Shown here in pieces: positions 25,858 through 35,149 of a stretch of 64,000 nucleotides of DNA. This DNA is from Streptomyces thermodiastaticus (GTDB lineage Bacteria > Actinomycetota > Actinomycetes > Streptomycetales > Streptomycetaceae). The stretch covers positions 62,001 through 126,000 of the forward strand of contig NZ_BNBV01000020.1 of the NCBI RefSeq assembly GCF_014656135.1, given 5' to 3'. The notes below the pieces were generated by a model that worked only from the letters and a program-made list of their open reading frames with translations, made no database searches and had not been told where the DNA came from. The translations under genes and the position numbers were made by a program. Each line of letters opens with the position of its first letter. Position 1 is the stretch's first letter.

Positions 25858-27411
25858 TCAGACCCCGCGGGCCGCGCCGGGTGTTCCGCCGCTCTCCCGC
25901 TGCCCCCGGTGCACCCGGTCCGCACCGGCGTCGCACGGATGATCACGGACGGCCGTCCCGTCTCCCTCGGCGCCGCCGTCCCACACCTGGCCGCCGTGCT
26001 GGTCCGGGGGTACGCCCACCGTGAAGCCGATCACCGCGCCGCCTCCCTCGCGTCCGCAGGCGAACGGTGCTCCGCCGTGCGCCAGGGCCACCTCCCGCAC
26101 GATGGACAGCCCCAGCCCGGAGCCGGGCTGGGAGCGGGCGTCGGGGGCGCGGTAGAAGCGGTCGAAGATGCGCAGCAGATCGCCCGCGGCGACACCGGGG
26201 CCCCGGTCGAGGACCTCGACACGGACGGCGCCGGGCAGCGCGGGCCCGGAGACGGCGATCTCGATGGGCGCGGTGCCGCCGGGGTCGAACTTGGCCGCGT
26301 TCTCGACCAGGTTGGAGATCGCCCGCTGAAGCCGGCCGGGCCGGCCGTCCGCCGTGGTGTCGCCGCTCGCGCGCACCACGATCTCGCGGCCGGTGCGGCG
26401 GCGGGCGCGGGCGGCCACCTCCTCGGCGATCTCGGCGAGGTCGACCCGCTGCGGCGGCTCGGTGTCGGACTGCCCGGCGGCCAGGTCGACCAGCTCGTTG
26501 ACCAGGTCGGTCAGTTCGCGCGCCTCCTGGGTGAGGTCGGCGACCAGTTCGTCACGGGTGGCGGGCGGCAGCTCGTCGATGCGGCGCAGCAGGGTGATGT
26601 TGGTCCGCAGCGAGGTCAGCGGGGTGCGCAGCTCGTGCCCGGCGTCCTGGACCAGGCGGCGCTGGTCCTCCTCGGACTGGGCGAGCCGCCCCAGCATGCG
26701 GTCGAAGGCCCGGCCGAGGCGGCCCACCTCGTCGGAGCCGGTGACGGGCACCTGGATGCCGAGCTGCCGGGTGCGGGCGACGTTCTCGGCGGCGGAGGTG
26801 AGAACCACGAGCCGGCGGGTGATGCGCCGGGCCAGCCACCAGCCGCACAGTCCGGCCGCGATCACCACGATCGCCATCAGCACGAGGGTGCGCTGCTGCA
26901 GCTCCCGCAGCAGGTCCTCGGTGTCGCTGAACTCCTGGGCGATCTGGACGGCGCCGCGGCCGTCGCCGAGCGAGACGGTGGCGATCCGGTACACGTCGTC
27001 GCCGACGGCCACGTCCGTGTGCTGCACGGTCCGCCCGGCCGCGCGGGCGGCGGCGACGGCCCGGTCGTCGTCGGTGACGGGCAGCTGCGGGCTGCCGTGG
27101 TCCACGATCTGCCCCTGCGCGCCGAGCACCTGCACGTCGGTGCGACTGGGCCGGACCACCTCGTGGCCGGGGCTGGTGGAGGAGAAGTCCCCGGGAGCCC
27201 GGTCGTAGCGCCGTACCTCGTTCCGGACGTCCTGCACGACCTGCGTGAACACCGACTGCTGGTCCACGCGCACCAGGCGGGCGGCGGAGTCGTAGGACAG
27301 GATGCCGACGACGACCGTGACGGCGGCGGTGACCACGGCGAAGGTCACGGCGAACGTGGTGCGCAGCGACGACAGCCGGGGCCGGGCGAACAGCCGCGCC
27401 GGGCGGCCCAC
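25858..27411 (-). CDS. Sensor histidine kinase with HAMP domain
   Basis: A 517-residue transmembrane kinase, MprB-like in order: helix 1 (17-38), an extracytoplasmic sensor (about 40-175), helix 2 (176-195), HAMP (about 196-250), HisKA with the phospho-accepting H259 in DAGHELRTPLTSLR, and HATPase_c with N box NLVENAAKF, G1 DRGPGVA and G2 GSGLGLSIV. The GTG at 27411 directly follows the response-regulator stop. The sensor domain gives no ligand clue. The tail after about residue 470 is low-complexity. Confidence 0.95.
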   Translation of the reverse strand: MGRPARLFARPRLSSLRTTFAVTFAVVTAAVTVVVGILSYDSAARLVRVDQQSVFTQVVQDVRNEVRRYDRAPGDFSSTSPGHEVVRPSRTDVQVLGAQGQIVDHGSPQLPVTDDDRAVAAARAAGRTVQHTDVAVGDDVYRIATVSLGDGRGAVQIAQEFSDTEDLLRELQQRTLVLMAIVVIAAGLCGWWLARRITRRLVVLTSAAENVARTRQLGIQVPVTGSDEVGRLGRAFDRMLGRLAQSEEDQRRLVQDAGHELRTPLTSLRTNITLLRRIDELPPATRDELVADLTQEARELTDLVNELVDLAAGQSDTEPPQRVDLAEIAEEVAARARRRTGREIVVRASGDTTADGRPGRLQRAISNLVENAAKFDPGGTAPIEIAVSGPALPGAVRVEVLDRGPGVAAGDLLRIFDRFYRAPDARSQPGSGLGLSIVREVALAHGGAPFACGREGGGAVIGFTVGVPPDQHGGQVWDGGAEGDGTAVRDHPCDAGADRVHRGQRESGGTPGAARGV

Positions 27412-28143
27412 TCAGTTCTCCCGGAGCACGTATCCGACCCCGCGCACGGTGTGGATGAGCTGCGGCGCGCCCGGCTCGTCGAGCTTGCGGCGCAGATAGC
27501 CGACGTACACGGCGAGGTTCTTGGAGCCGGGGCCGAAGTCGTAGCCCCAGATGCGGTCGTAGATGGTGGAGTGGTCCAGGACGATGCCGACGTTGCGGAC
27601 CAGCAGGTGCAGCAGTTCGAACTCGGTGCGGGTCAGCTCGATCTCGCGGCTGCCCCGCCACACCCGGCGGGCCTGGACGTCGATGCGGATGCCCGCGGCC
27701 TCCACGTGCCGCTCCGCCGTTCCCGCCGCTCCGGAGGCCTCCGCCGCGCCCGCCGGGGCGGCGGCAACGGCGGCGGGGCTGGTGCGGCGCAGCAGGGCGC
27801 GCAGCCGGGCGAAGACCTCCTCGACGTCGAACGGCTTGACGACGTAGTCGTCCGCGCCGGCGTCCAGGCCGGCGATCCGGTCCGCGGTCTCCACCAGGGC
27901 GGTGAGCATCAGGATCGGGGTGCGGTCGCCCTCCGCGCGCAGCACCCGGCACACCTGCAGTCCGTCTATGCCGGGCATCATCACGTCCAGGACGAGGACG
28001 TCCGGCGGGTTCCTGTGCGCCTGCGCCAGCGCCTCCACTCCGTCGGCGACCGCCGTCACCGCGTAGCCCTCCAGGGTCAGCGCCCGTTCCAGCGCGTGGC
28101 GGATGGCGCGGTCGTCTTCGGCGAGCAGCACAGTCTGAGGCAC
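27412..28143 (-). CDS. OmpR-family response regulator
   Basis: A 243-residue regulator. The receiver domain (1-120) has the acidic pair E9/D10, phospho-acceptor D53 (VLDVMMPG), T81 and K103 (VVKPFD). An Ala-rich linker (about 122-150) leads to a winged-helix DNA-binding domain (about 150-240, including TRTEFELLHLL and TIYDRIWGYDFGPGSKNLAVYVGYLR). It belongs to the MprA/PrrA type. The partner kinase follows with no gap. Three phased CCGGT-type repeats 60-90 bp upstream (28204-28231) could be its own binding site. Confidence 0.95.
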   Translation of the reverse strand: MPQTVLLAEDDRAIRHALERALTLEGYAVTAVADGVEALAQAHRNPPDVLVLDVMMPGIDGLQVCRVLRAEGDRTPILMLTALVETADRIAGLDAGADDYVVKPFDVEEVFARLRALLRRTSPAAVAAAPAGAAEASGAAGTAERHVEAAGIRIDVQARRVWRGSREIELTRTEFELLHLLVRNVGIVLDHSTIYDRIWGYDFGPGSKNLAVYVGYLRRKLDEPGAPQLIHTVRGVGYVLREN

Positions 28144-28203
28144 GCGTCCAGTCTGCCAAGGCGGCCGGGCTCCCAGCAGGGCCTCGGTGGCTGCCGTGAC
28201 GCT

Positions 28204-28231
28204 TTTTACCGGTTTTACCGGCTCTCACCGG
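28204..28231. promoter_or_regulatory. Phased direct repeats upstream of the response regulator
   Basis: On the minus strand, CCGGTGAGAG, CCGGTAAAA and CCGGTAAAA follow one another at 9-10 bp, close to one helical turn. OmpR-type regulators often bind such direct repeats, so autoregulation is plausible but inferred. Confidence 0.4.
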
Positions 28232-28292
28232 CCGTGGCCGGGGAAGGACGACGGGGTGCCTCGCGCCCCGCGGGACGGCGGCGCGCCCTCGC

Positions 28293-28706
28293 TCACGTCG
28301 CGCCGGCCTGTGCGGTCAGCCGCGAGGCGTGGGTCGGTGCGTCGGGCACACCGGCCGGGCGGGCCTTGGCGAACTCCTCGCGCAGCACCGGCACGACCTC
28401 CTCGCCGAGGATGTCCAGCTGTTCCAGCACGGTCTTCAGCGGCAGCCCGGCGTGGTCCATCAGGAACAGCTGGCGCCGGTAGTCGCCCGCGTACTCGCGG
28501 AAGGTCAGCGTCTTCTCGATCACCTGCCGCGGGGAACCCACGGTCAGCGGGGTCTGCGCGGTGAACTCCTCCAGACAGGGCCCGTGGCCGTAGACCGGTG
28601 CGTTGTCGAAGTAGGGGCGGAACTCGCGGACGGCGTCCTGGGAGTTCTTCCGCATGAACACCTGCCCGCCCAGGCCGGCGACGGCCTGCTGCCCTTCTTT
28701 GTTCAT
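28293..28706 (-). pseudogene. C-terminal fragment of a luciferase-like (LLM) flavin monooxygenase
   Basis: The 137-residue frame matches only the last part of a CE1758-type LLM flavin-dependent oxidoreductase (VFMRKNSQDAVREFRPYF, TPLTVGSPRQVIEKTL, LGEEVVPVLREEFA). Whole proteins have about 350 residues, so the FMN-binding N-terminal two-thirds is missing. No matching upstream sequence is seen before the MFS gene, so it looks like a deletion remnant rather than a frameshift. An ATG with a modest ribosome site (GTTGAAGA) opens the frame, so translation is still possible. Activity is not expected. Confidence 0.75.
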
Positions 28707-28812
28707 TCTTCAACTTCGACGGTGAACCATGTCGCACCCGGCGTATTCCGCGCACCCTGCGTATTCCGCGCGGCCGGCACCGCCGGCGGTGCCGTGGCAG
28801 ACGGCCTGCTCG

Positions 28813-30099
28813 TCACGCCGCCCGGGGCGTCCCGCCTCCCCGCGCCGCCTCCACGGCCGGCACGGGCCGGTCGTCCGGCCCCGGTGTGCGCCGGCGCCAC
28901 GGCAGCAGCAGCGGCGTGGCCAGCAGAAGCAGCCCGGCCGCGCCGATCGCGGTGCGCGGGGTGGTGAGCGTGGCCAGCAGACCCCACAGCGCGGTCAGCA
29001 GCGCGGTGGCCGCCTTGCCCGTGACGGACCAGGCCGACAGCGTACGGGCCACCCGGTCCGCGGGGGTCTGCTCCAGCCGGTGGGCCGCGAGCACCGGGTT
29101 GAAGACGGCGCAGCAGAAGATCAGCACCAGCTCGACCGCCATCACCAGCACCAGTCCGGGCACGCCCGGCCGGACGAGGACCAGCCCCGCCGGCCAGCAC
29201 ACGCGCAGCACGCCCGCGGTGAGCAGCACCCTGCGCTGCCCGTACCGCGCGACCAGCCGCCGCGCCAGCCGCGAACCGGCAAGGCCGCCGAGGCACGGCA
29301 CGGCGAAGGCGAGTCCGTACTGCCACGGCGTGAACCCGAGCGGGCCGAGCATCAGTACGGCCAGCAGCGGCGAGGACACCATGATCAGGGCGTTGACCAG
29401 GAGGGTGTTGAAGAACAGCGGGCGCAGTTCGCGATGGGTGAGGATGAACCGCCAGCCCGCGAGCAGATCACCGGCCCGCAGCCGCGTGCGCCCCCGGCTC
29501 GCGGCGGCCGGTGCGGGCTCGCCGCCGCCGATCGCACGGATCGCCGCGGCCGAGAGCAGATAGCTGACCGCGTCGGCCGCCACGGTCGCCACCGGCCCGA
29601 ACCAGCCGACCAGCGCGCCCCCGGCCGGCGGCCCCAGCACGCTCGCCGTCCAGGTCGTCGACTCGAAGCGGCTGGACGCCACCAGCAGGCCGCCGGGCGG
29701 CACCAGGCTCTTGAGATACGCGCCGCTCGCCGCGGTGAACGCGATGTCCGCCGCGGCCACCACCACCGACACCGCCAGCAGCTGTCCGACGCCCAGGCCG
29801 CCCAGCGCGAAGGCCACGGGCACGCTCACCAGCACGACGCAGCGCACCAGGTCGGCCGCGATCATGACCGGGCGTTTGCGGCGGAACTCGATCCACGGCC
29901 CGAGCGGCACGGCCAGCAGCGCGCCCACCGCCGGTCCCGCCGCGGCCAGCAGCGCCACCTCGGCCGGGCCGGCGTGCAGCACCACCACCGCGACCAGCGC
30001 GAACGCGTCGAAGGCCAGCCAGGTGCCGAACGTGCTGACGGCGTAGGCCGTCCACAGCCATCCGAACTGCCGTCCCAGGGTTCGACCCGCCGCCGTCAT
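28813..30099 (-). CDS. MFS transporter
   Basis: A 428-residue major facilitator with about 10-12 hydrophobic helices, typical of the MFS_3/EntS-like exporters of Actinobacteria. Segments include [20 protein letters not shown] at the start and [18 protein letters not shown] in the first cytoplasmic loop. The substrate is unknown; many relatives export drugs or siderophores. The ATG at 30099 is overlapped (ATGA) by a 16-codon upstream frame, itself created by a 47-bp duplication of the ribosome site and start. Confidence 0.9.
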   Translation of the reverse strand: MTAAGRTLGRQFGWLWTAYAVSTFGTWLAFDAFALVAVVVLHAGPAEVALLAAAGPAVGALLAVPLGPWIEFRRKRPVMIAADLVRCVVLVSVPVAFALGGLGVGQLLAVSVVVAAADIAFTAASGAYLKSLVPPGGLLVASSRFESTTWTASVLGPPAGGALVGWFGPVATVAADAVSYLLSAAAIRAIGGGEPAPAAASRGRTRLRAGDLLAGWRFILTHRELRPLFFNTLLVNALIMVSSPLLAVLMLGPLGFTPWQYGLAFAVPCLGGLAGSRLARRLVARYGQRRVLLTAGVLRVCWPAGLVLVRPGVPGLVLVMAVELVLIFCCAVFNPVLAAHRLEQTPADRVARTLSAWSVTGKAATALLTALWGLLATLTTPRTAIGAAGLLLLATPLLLPWRRRTPGPDDRPVPAVEAARGGGTPRAA

Positions 30100-30161
30100 C
30101 CGTACCTCGTCTCCCGCCGTCCCAGCATCCGACCCGCCGCCGTCATCCGTACCTCGTCTCC
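30069..30161. repeat. Tandem 47-bp duplication of the MFS start region
   Basis: 30069-30115 and 30116-30161 are nearly identical (about three mismatches). The unit includes the ribosome site GGAGACGAGG, the ATG and the first codons (MTAAGR). Confidence 0.85.
30096..30146 (-). CDS. Possible 16-residue leader peptide before the MFS gene
   Basis: The upstream copy of the duplicated start encodes [16 protein letters not shown] and stops in an ATGA overlap with the true MFS start. It has the same ribosome site as the real gene, so it should be translated and may couple or tune MFS expression. It is a duplication product rather than a conserved protein. Confidence 0.4.
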   Translation of the reverse strand: MTAAGRMLGRRETRYG

Positions 30162-30314
30162 GGCCGGCCGGGCCCGGCCGCCGTGCCGGGCGGCGCGTGG
30201 CCGGCACCGCCGGGTGAGGGACCGACGGTAGCCCGGGCCGTGAGGAACACGGCCGCCGGTGGTCGCCACGGGCGGGCCCTCCGGGCGGCCGCGGGCCCCT
30301 GCAAGGCTTTCCCC

Positions 30315-30656
30315 ATGCCTGTGCTTCTCCGCTCCGCCGCCCTGTTCGTCCTCGCCGCGCTCTTCGAGATCGGCGGCGCCTGGCTGGTGTGGCAGGGCGT
30401 GCGCGAGCACCGCGGCTGGCTGTGGGTCACGGGCGGCGTCCTCGCGCTCGGCGCCTACGGCTTCGCCGCCACCTTCCAGCCCGACGCCCACTTCGGCCGC
30501 ATCCTCGCCGCCTACGGCGGGATCTTCGTGGCGGGCTCGATCCTGTGGGGCGTGGTGGCCGACGGCTACCGGCCCGACCACTGGGACATCGCCGGTGCGC
30601 TGGTCTGCCTCGCCGGCATGGCCCTCATCATGTGGGCCCCGCGCGGCAACGGCTGA
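30315..30656 (+). CDS. YnfA family small membrane protein
   Basis: A 113-residue protein with four hydrophobic helices, the length and layout of the UPF0060/YnfA family, which is distantly related to small multidrug-resistance pumps. Family landmarks are [39 protein letters not shown] and [20 protein letters not shown]. The function is unproven. The ATG at 30315 was chosen because the longer frame adds an Arg-rich stretch. The SDR gene follows after 50 nt. Confidence 0.92.
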   Translation: MPVLLRSAALFVLAALFEIGGAWLVWQGVREHRGWLWVTGGVLALGAYGFAATFQPDAHFGRILAAYGGIFVAGSILWGVVADGYRPDHWDIAGALVCLAGMALIMWAPRGNG

Positions 30657-30706
30657 GGTTCGCCTACGCTGGGCGGAGCCGACCGCCGACCGATGAGGAG
30701 TCCCGC

Positions 30707-31480
30707 ATGGCCACCGTCCCGCCCGCCGCCTCCCGGATCGCCGTTGTCACCGGAGCGAGCAGCGGGATCGGCGCCGCCACGGCCCGGCAGCTCGCCGAGG
30801 CCGGATACCGGGTCGTCCTGACCGCCCGCCGCAAGGACCGCATCGAGGCACTGGCCGAGGAGATCAACGCGGCCGGGCACTCGGCGACGGCGTACCAGCT
30901 GGACGTCACCGACCGGGCCGCGGTCGACGAGTTCGCGACCGCCTTCACCACCGTCGGCGTGCTCGTCAACAACGCCGGCGGCGCGCTCGGCGCCGACCCG
31001 GTCGCCACCGGCGACCCCGCCGACTGGCGCACCATGTACGAGACGAACGTCATCGGCACCCTCAACCTGACCCAGGCGCTGCTGCCCAAGCTGATCGCCA
31101 GCGGCGACGGCACCGTGGTGGTCGTCTCCTCCACCGCCGGCCACGCCACCTACGAGGGCGGTGCCGGCTACGTCGCCGCCAAGCACGGCACCCATGTCCT
31201 CGCCGAGACCCTGCGCCTGGAGATCGTCGGGCAGCCGGTGCGCGTCATCGAGATCGCGCCCGGCATGGTCAGGACCGAGGAGTTCGCCCTCACCCGTTTC
31301 CGCGGTGACGCCGAGAAGGCGGCGAAGGTCTACGAGGGCGTCGCGGCACCGCTGACCGCCGAGGACGTCGCCGACACCATCACCTGGGCGGTCACCCGCC
31401 CCAGCCATGTCAACGTCGACCTGCTGGTCGTGCGCCCGCGCGCCCAGGCGTCGAACACCAAGGTCCACCGGGAGAAGTGA
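30707..31480 (+). CDS. Short-chain dehydrogenase/reductase
   Basis: A 257-residue classical SDR. The NAD(P)-binding motif is VTGASSGIGAAT (about residues 15-26), followed by the NNAGG segment, the catalytic Ser in VVVVSSTAG, and YVAAK (Tyr and Lys). It resembles YdfG/serine-3-dehydrogenase-like proteins; the Arg pair after strand 2 (TARRKDR) suggests NADPH. GAGGAG lies 6 nt before the ATG. A small membrane protein gene starts 3 nt after the stop, so the two are probably co-transcribed. Confidence 0.93.
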   Translation: MATVPPAASRIAVVTGASSGIGAATARQLAEAGYRVVLTARRKDRIEALAEEINAAGHSATAYQLDVTDRAAVDEFATAFTTVGVLVNNAGGALGADPVATGDPADWRTMYETNVIGTLNLTQALLPKLIASGDGTVVVVSSTAGHATYEGGAGYVAAKHGTHVLAETLRLEIVGQPVRVIEIAPGMVRTEEFALTRFRGDAEKAAKVYEGVAAPLTAEDVADTITWAVTRPSHVNVDLLVVRPRAQASNTKVHREK

Positions 31481-31483
31481 GCC

Positions 31484-31642
31484 ATGACAGCGGACGACGA
31501 GGCTGCCCGGGCAGCCGAACGCGAGAACCTCGCCCTGGAGAAGAAGCGCGAGCGGTACGTCTGGTACTACCTCGGCTACTTTCTCTTCGGCATCCACATC
31601 GTCGCCTTCGTGATGATCTACGCGGTGCGGCACGCGAAGTGA
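31484..31642 (+). CDS. Small single-pass membrane protein
   Basis: A 52-residue product starting MTADDEAARAAEREN. A charged helix (residues 1-25) is followed by one hydrophobic helix (about 27-47, YLGYFLFGIHIVAFVMIYAV) and a basic end (RHAK). It resembles the DUF6126-type small proteins of Streptomyces, a guess from layout. The ATG lies 3 nt after the SDR stop with GGAGAAG just upstream, so translation follows on from the SDR gene. Confidence 0.75.
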   Translation: MTADDEAARAAERENLALEKKRERYVWYYLGYFLFGIHIVAFVMIYAVRHAK

Positions 31643-31771
31643 GCGGCACGCCGCACGACGCGTGCGGCACGACGCGTGCGGCACGCCGCGGACGACGACC
31701 GCGTACGACGCCGGGAGGAACCACGCACGGGCCGGACACCCCCGTGCGCAAGGCGCCCGGCCCGTCGGGCG

Positions 31772-32965
31772 TCAGCCCTTGACGCACACGAACTGCTTGA
31801 GCCGCGCCACGACCTCGACCAGGTCGCGCTGCTGCGCCATGACCTGCTCGATGTCCTTGTAGGCCTGCGGGATCTCGTCCAGCACACCGGCGTCCTTGCG
31901 GCACTCCACGCCCCGCGTCTGCTCCTTGAGGTCCCGCACGGTGAAGCGCCGCTTCGCCGCGTTGCGGCTCATCCGCCGGCCCGCCCCGTGGGAGGCGGAG
32001 TTGAAGGCCTTCTCGTTGCCGAGGCCCTTGACGATGTACGAACTGGTGCCCATCGAGCCGGGGATGATGCCGTACTCCCCGTGGCCGGCCCGGATCGCGC
32101 CCTTGCGGGTGACGAGCAGGTCAGTGCCGTCGTAGCGCTCCTCGGCCACATAGTTGTGGTGGCAGGAGATCTCCGGCTCGAAGACCGGCCGGGCCTTGGC
32201 GAACTCCCGGCGCACGACGTCCTTGAGCAGGGCCATCATCAGTGTGCGGTTGTACGTGGCGTACTCCTGCGCCCAGTACAGGTCGTTGCGGTAGGCGTCC
32301 ATCTCCGGGGTGCCGGCCAGGAACACCGCGAGGTCGCGGTCGACCAGCCCCTGGTTGTGCGCCAGCGAGCGGGCGACACCGATGTGATGCTCGGCCAGTT
32401 CCTTGCCGATGTTGCGGGACCCGGAGTGCAGCAGCAGCCACACCGCGCCGTCGTCGTCCAGGCAGCACTCGATCATGTGGTTGCCGGATCCGAGCGTGCC
32501 CAGCTGCGCCGCGGCCCGCTCCCGGCGGAAACGCACCGCCTCGGCCACCGTGTCGAACCGGCGCCAGAAGTCGTCCCACCCGGCCGTCGCCACCCCGTGG
32601 AACGCGCGGGGATCGACGGGCTCCTCGTGCATGCCCCGCCCCACCGGGACGGCCTGCTCGATGCTCGACCGCAGCCGGGACAGATCGTCCGGCAGATCGT
32701 CCGCCGTCAGCGAGGTCCTCACCGCCGACATCCCGCAGCCGATGTCCACGCCCACCGCCGCCGGGCACACCGCGTCCCGCATCGCGATGACGGAACCGAC
32801 CGTGGCGCCCTTTCCGTAGTGGACGTCGGGCATCACGGCCAGACCCTGGATCCACGGCAGGGTCGCCACGTTCTGCAGCTGCCGCATCGCCGCGCCCTCG
32901 ACCGTCGCCGGGTCGGCCCACATACGGATGGGCACGCGCGCGCCCGGCACTTCCACGTACGACAT
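31772..32965 (-). CDS. rtcB: RNA-splicing ligase RtcB
   Basis: A 397-residue RtcB of the short bacterial type. It joins 2',3'-cyclic phosphate or 3'-phosphate and 5'-OH RNA ends through a guanylylated histidine, using Mn. Landmarks are VGVDIGCGMSAVRT (metal Cys), GSGNHMIE, HSGSRNIGKEL and the nucleotidylated His in NSASHGAGRRMSR. The ATG at 32965 follows GAAGG. No RtcA or archease gene is next to it, so it appears to act alone. The longer in-frame start adds 45 atypical residues. Confidence 0.96.
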   Translation of the reverse strand: MSYVEVPGARVPIRMWADPATVEGAAMRQLQNVATLPWIQGLAVMPDVHYGKGATVGSVIAMRDAVCPAAVGVDIGCGMSAVRTSLTADDLPDDLSRLRSSIEQAVPVGRGMHEEPVDPRAFHGVATAGWDDFWRRFDTVAEAVRFRRERAAAQLGTLGSGNHMIECCLDDDGAVWLLLHSGSRNIGKELAEHHIGVARSLAHNQGLVDRDLAVFLAGTPEMDAYRNDLYWAQEYATYNRTLMMALLKDVVRREFAKARPVFEPEISCHHNYVAEERYDGTDLLVTRKGAIRAGHGEYGIIPGSMGTSSYIVKGLGNEKAFNSASHGAGRRMSRNAAKRRFTVRDLKEQTRGVECRKDAGVLDEIPQAYKDIEQVMAQQRDLVEVVARLKQFVCVKG

Positions 32966-33191
32966 GTCGGCCTTCGCCCCCCGTGAATCAGAAAAACAAG
33001 AACAAACGTGATGAAGCGCAATACCGGCGCCAGGGTCGACGAAACAGGGCAACGGACCGGCGCTCACGGCAGTGCGTGCGATACACATTGTTCTCGGCAC
33101 ACGCCGTCGCCCGGCAACCGATTTACCGGCGGGGACCTGCGATCACCAGCGCACGACCACCGTCGAACCGTTCGACGAGAGGAGCCCGTCC

Positions 33192-34004
33192 GTGCTGCGG
33201 AAAGCCTACGGACCCGGCGCGTCCGCCCTGCTCGCGGCCCTGCTGCTGACCGGTTGCACGGGCGGCTCGTCGGGCGCGGGCACGACCGACGGCGCCAACC
33301 CGGACGGTGCGGGCGCCGCGCAGACCCAGGCGCAGCCGGGCAAGTACCGCACGCTGCCGGAGGCCTGCGACGTGGTCGGCCACCGCACCCTCGACTCCCT
33401 GCTGCCGGGGATCAAGCAGATCGCGGACCCGCAGCAGCGGGACCAGGCCTACGAGGGCGAGAACACCCTCACCTACGACACCGACCGCAAGGTCGGCTGC
33501 CGCTGGACGGCGGACTCCTCCGAGGCCACCGATCATCTCTCGGTCGACTTCGAGCGGGTCGTCTCCTACGACAACACGGTCAGCGACGCCAGCCAGGCGG
33601 AGTCGGTCTTCGCCGCCAAGCTGAAGGCGGCCGGCCTGTCCGGGGCGTCCACGGGCGCGGACGCCGGCCGGTCCTCCGGCGGCATGTCCGCCGACGGGAC
33701 CGTCTCCCCCTCGGGTTCCACCACCCCCTCCGCGCCGTCGTCCCCGTCGTCCTCCGCGACCGACCTGCAGTCCCGCACGCTCGACGGCCTGGGCGACGAG
33801 GCGTTCCTCGACGACCGGCTCGGCAGCTCGGGTTCGACGGCCCGGCAGCGCACGGTGACTGTGGCGTTCCGCACGTCCAACGTCATCGTGACCGTCGTGT
33901 ACGAGGAGCAGCCGGCGGTCGTCGGCATGGTCCCGGACAGCGAGGAAATGCAGGACAAGGCCCGGAAAGTGGCGGCGCAGCTGGCGGATTCGCTGGGCGG
34001 CTGA
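33192..34004 (+). CDS. DUF3558-like lipoprotein
   Basis: A 270-residue secreted lipoprotein: GTG start, hydrophobic signal and lipobox LTGC, then a Gly/Ala linker. The body has a conserved Cys pair (EACDVVGHRTLD and KVGCRWTAD), as in DUF3558 proteins of Actinobacteria. A Ser/Pro-rich insert (about 180-220) separates two halves. Function is unknown. GAGAGGAG precedes the GTG. The next gene is a paralogue (same KLPEACK/TLPEACD motif), so the two form a tandem pair. Confidence 0.85.
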   Translation: MLRKAYGPGASALLAALLLTGCTGGSSGAGTTDGANPDGAGAAQTQAQPGKYRTLPEACDVVGHRTLDSLLPGIKQIADPQQRDQAYEGENTLTYDTDRKVGCRWTADSSEATDHLSVDFERVVSYDNTVSDASQAESVFAAKLKAAGLSGASTGADAGRSSGGMSADGTVSPSGSTTPSAPSSPSSSATDLQSRTLDGLGDEAFLDDRLGSSGSTARQRTVTVAFRTSNVIVTVVYEEQPAVVGMVPDSEEMQDKARKVAAQLADSLGG

Positions 34005-34136
34005 GCCGTCCGGTGCGCCCCGCGCCGGGGTGAGCACCGACGGGTGAGTACGACCATGTGAGCGGCGCACCGCGTACCGTGGCCCCGCGGATCCCTTCCG
34101 ACCGCAGGAACCACGAGTGTCATGAGTGAAGGAACC

Positions 34137-35048
34137 ATGCAGCGAGCAGCTCACCGAGACCAGCGTGACCGGCGCCCTGTGCCAGGAAAGCGGCGGGGCC
34201 GTGTCCTTGTGGGTGCGGCGGTCCTCCCCGTCCTGCTGCTGGCCGCGGCCTGCTCCTCGGAGTCCGGCTCCGGCTCGGGCGACAAGGCCGGCGCGACGCA
34301 GGCCGGGAAGGCGAGCGCCTCGGCCGGCCCCGGCGCGAGCACGTCGCCGACGGTGCAGCCGGCGCGCTACGCCAAGCTGCCCGAGGCCTGCAAGGTCCTG
34401 TCGGACAAGACCCTGGACGACCTGGTGCCCAAGGCCGACGACTCCGGCAAGGAGGGCACGTCCAGCGACCTGTCCCGGCGGGCCAGCTGCTCGTGGGACA
34501 GCCTGGAGAACCACGGCGTGGACGGCTCCCAGTTCCGCTGGCTGAACGTGTCGTTGCTGCGTTTCACCTCCGAGCAGACGCGGGGCACCGGTGAGGAGCA
34601 GGCGCACGAGTTCTTCCTCAAGCAGGTCCAGGACGCGAAGTCCACGGACGGGGCGAAGAACACCGCCACCCAGCCGGTGTCGGCGACCGGCGACGAGGCG
34701 ACCGCGGTCCGCTACGACCTGAAGAAGAAGGAGGGCACCTTCAAGCAGCAGACGGTCGTGGCGCGGGTGGCGAACGTCGTGGTCACGGTGGACTACAACG
34801 GTGCCGGACTGGCCGGGGACAAGACCCCGGACGCCGACGACCTGGTGAAGCAGGCCGAGAAGGCCGCCGCGGAGGCGGTGGCGTCGGTGGCGAAGGCCAA
34901 CGGTGACACCGTCAAGTCGGCACCCTCCGCTTCGAGTTCGCCGTCGGACAAGGCTTCGGCCTCGAAGGACGCGCAGGACGGCAAGGACACGACGGAGGGC
35001 TCGGCGAGCCCGTCGCCGTCGAACTCCGCCTCCTCGTCGAAGGACTGA
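34137..35048 (+). CDS. DUF3558-like lipoprotein, paralogue of the preceding gene
   Basis: A 303-residue secreted lipoprotein with an Arg-rich N-terminus, a hydrophobic stretch and lipobox LAAAC. It shares with its neighbour the YAKLPEACKVLSDKTLDDL segment (the neighbour has YRTLPEACD) and the second Cys in RASCSWDS. The C-terminus is a long Ser/Asp/Lys-rich tail. GAAGGA lies 5 nt before the ATG at 34137; an ATG at 34122 is possible but has no comparable site. Function unknown; probably a cell-surface binding protein. Confidence 0.85.
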   Translation: MQRAAHRDQRDRRPVPGKRRGRVLVGAAVLPVLLLAAACSSESGSGSGDKAGATQAGKASASAGPGASTSPTVQPARYAKLPEACKVLSDKTLDDLVPKADDSGKEGTSSDLSRRASCSWDSLENHGVDGSQFRWLNVSLLRFTSEQTRGTGEEQAHEFFLKQVQDAKSTDGAKNTATQPVSATGDEATAVRYDLKKKEGTFKQQTVVARVANVVVTVDYNGAGLAGDKTPDADDLVKQAEKAAAEAVASVAKANGDTVKSAPSASSSPSDKASASKDAQDGKDTTEGSASPSPSNSASSSKD

Positions 35049-35149
35049 TCCGCCGGATTCCGCCGGGGGCATCCGGTCCGGCCGCCCGTGAGTCGCACAA
35101 GTGTGCAACCCTGGTGCGCGCAACAACACGCACTGGGAGGGGAGTACGA

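Noticed and set aside
25810-28482. An 890-codon plus-strand frame opposite the two-component system
   Set aside because: Antisense shadow of the kinase and regulator genes.
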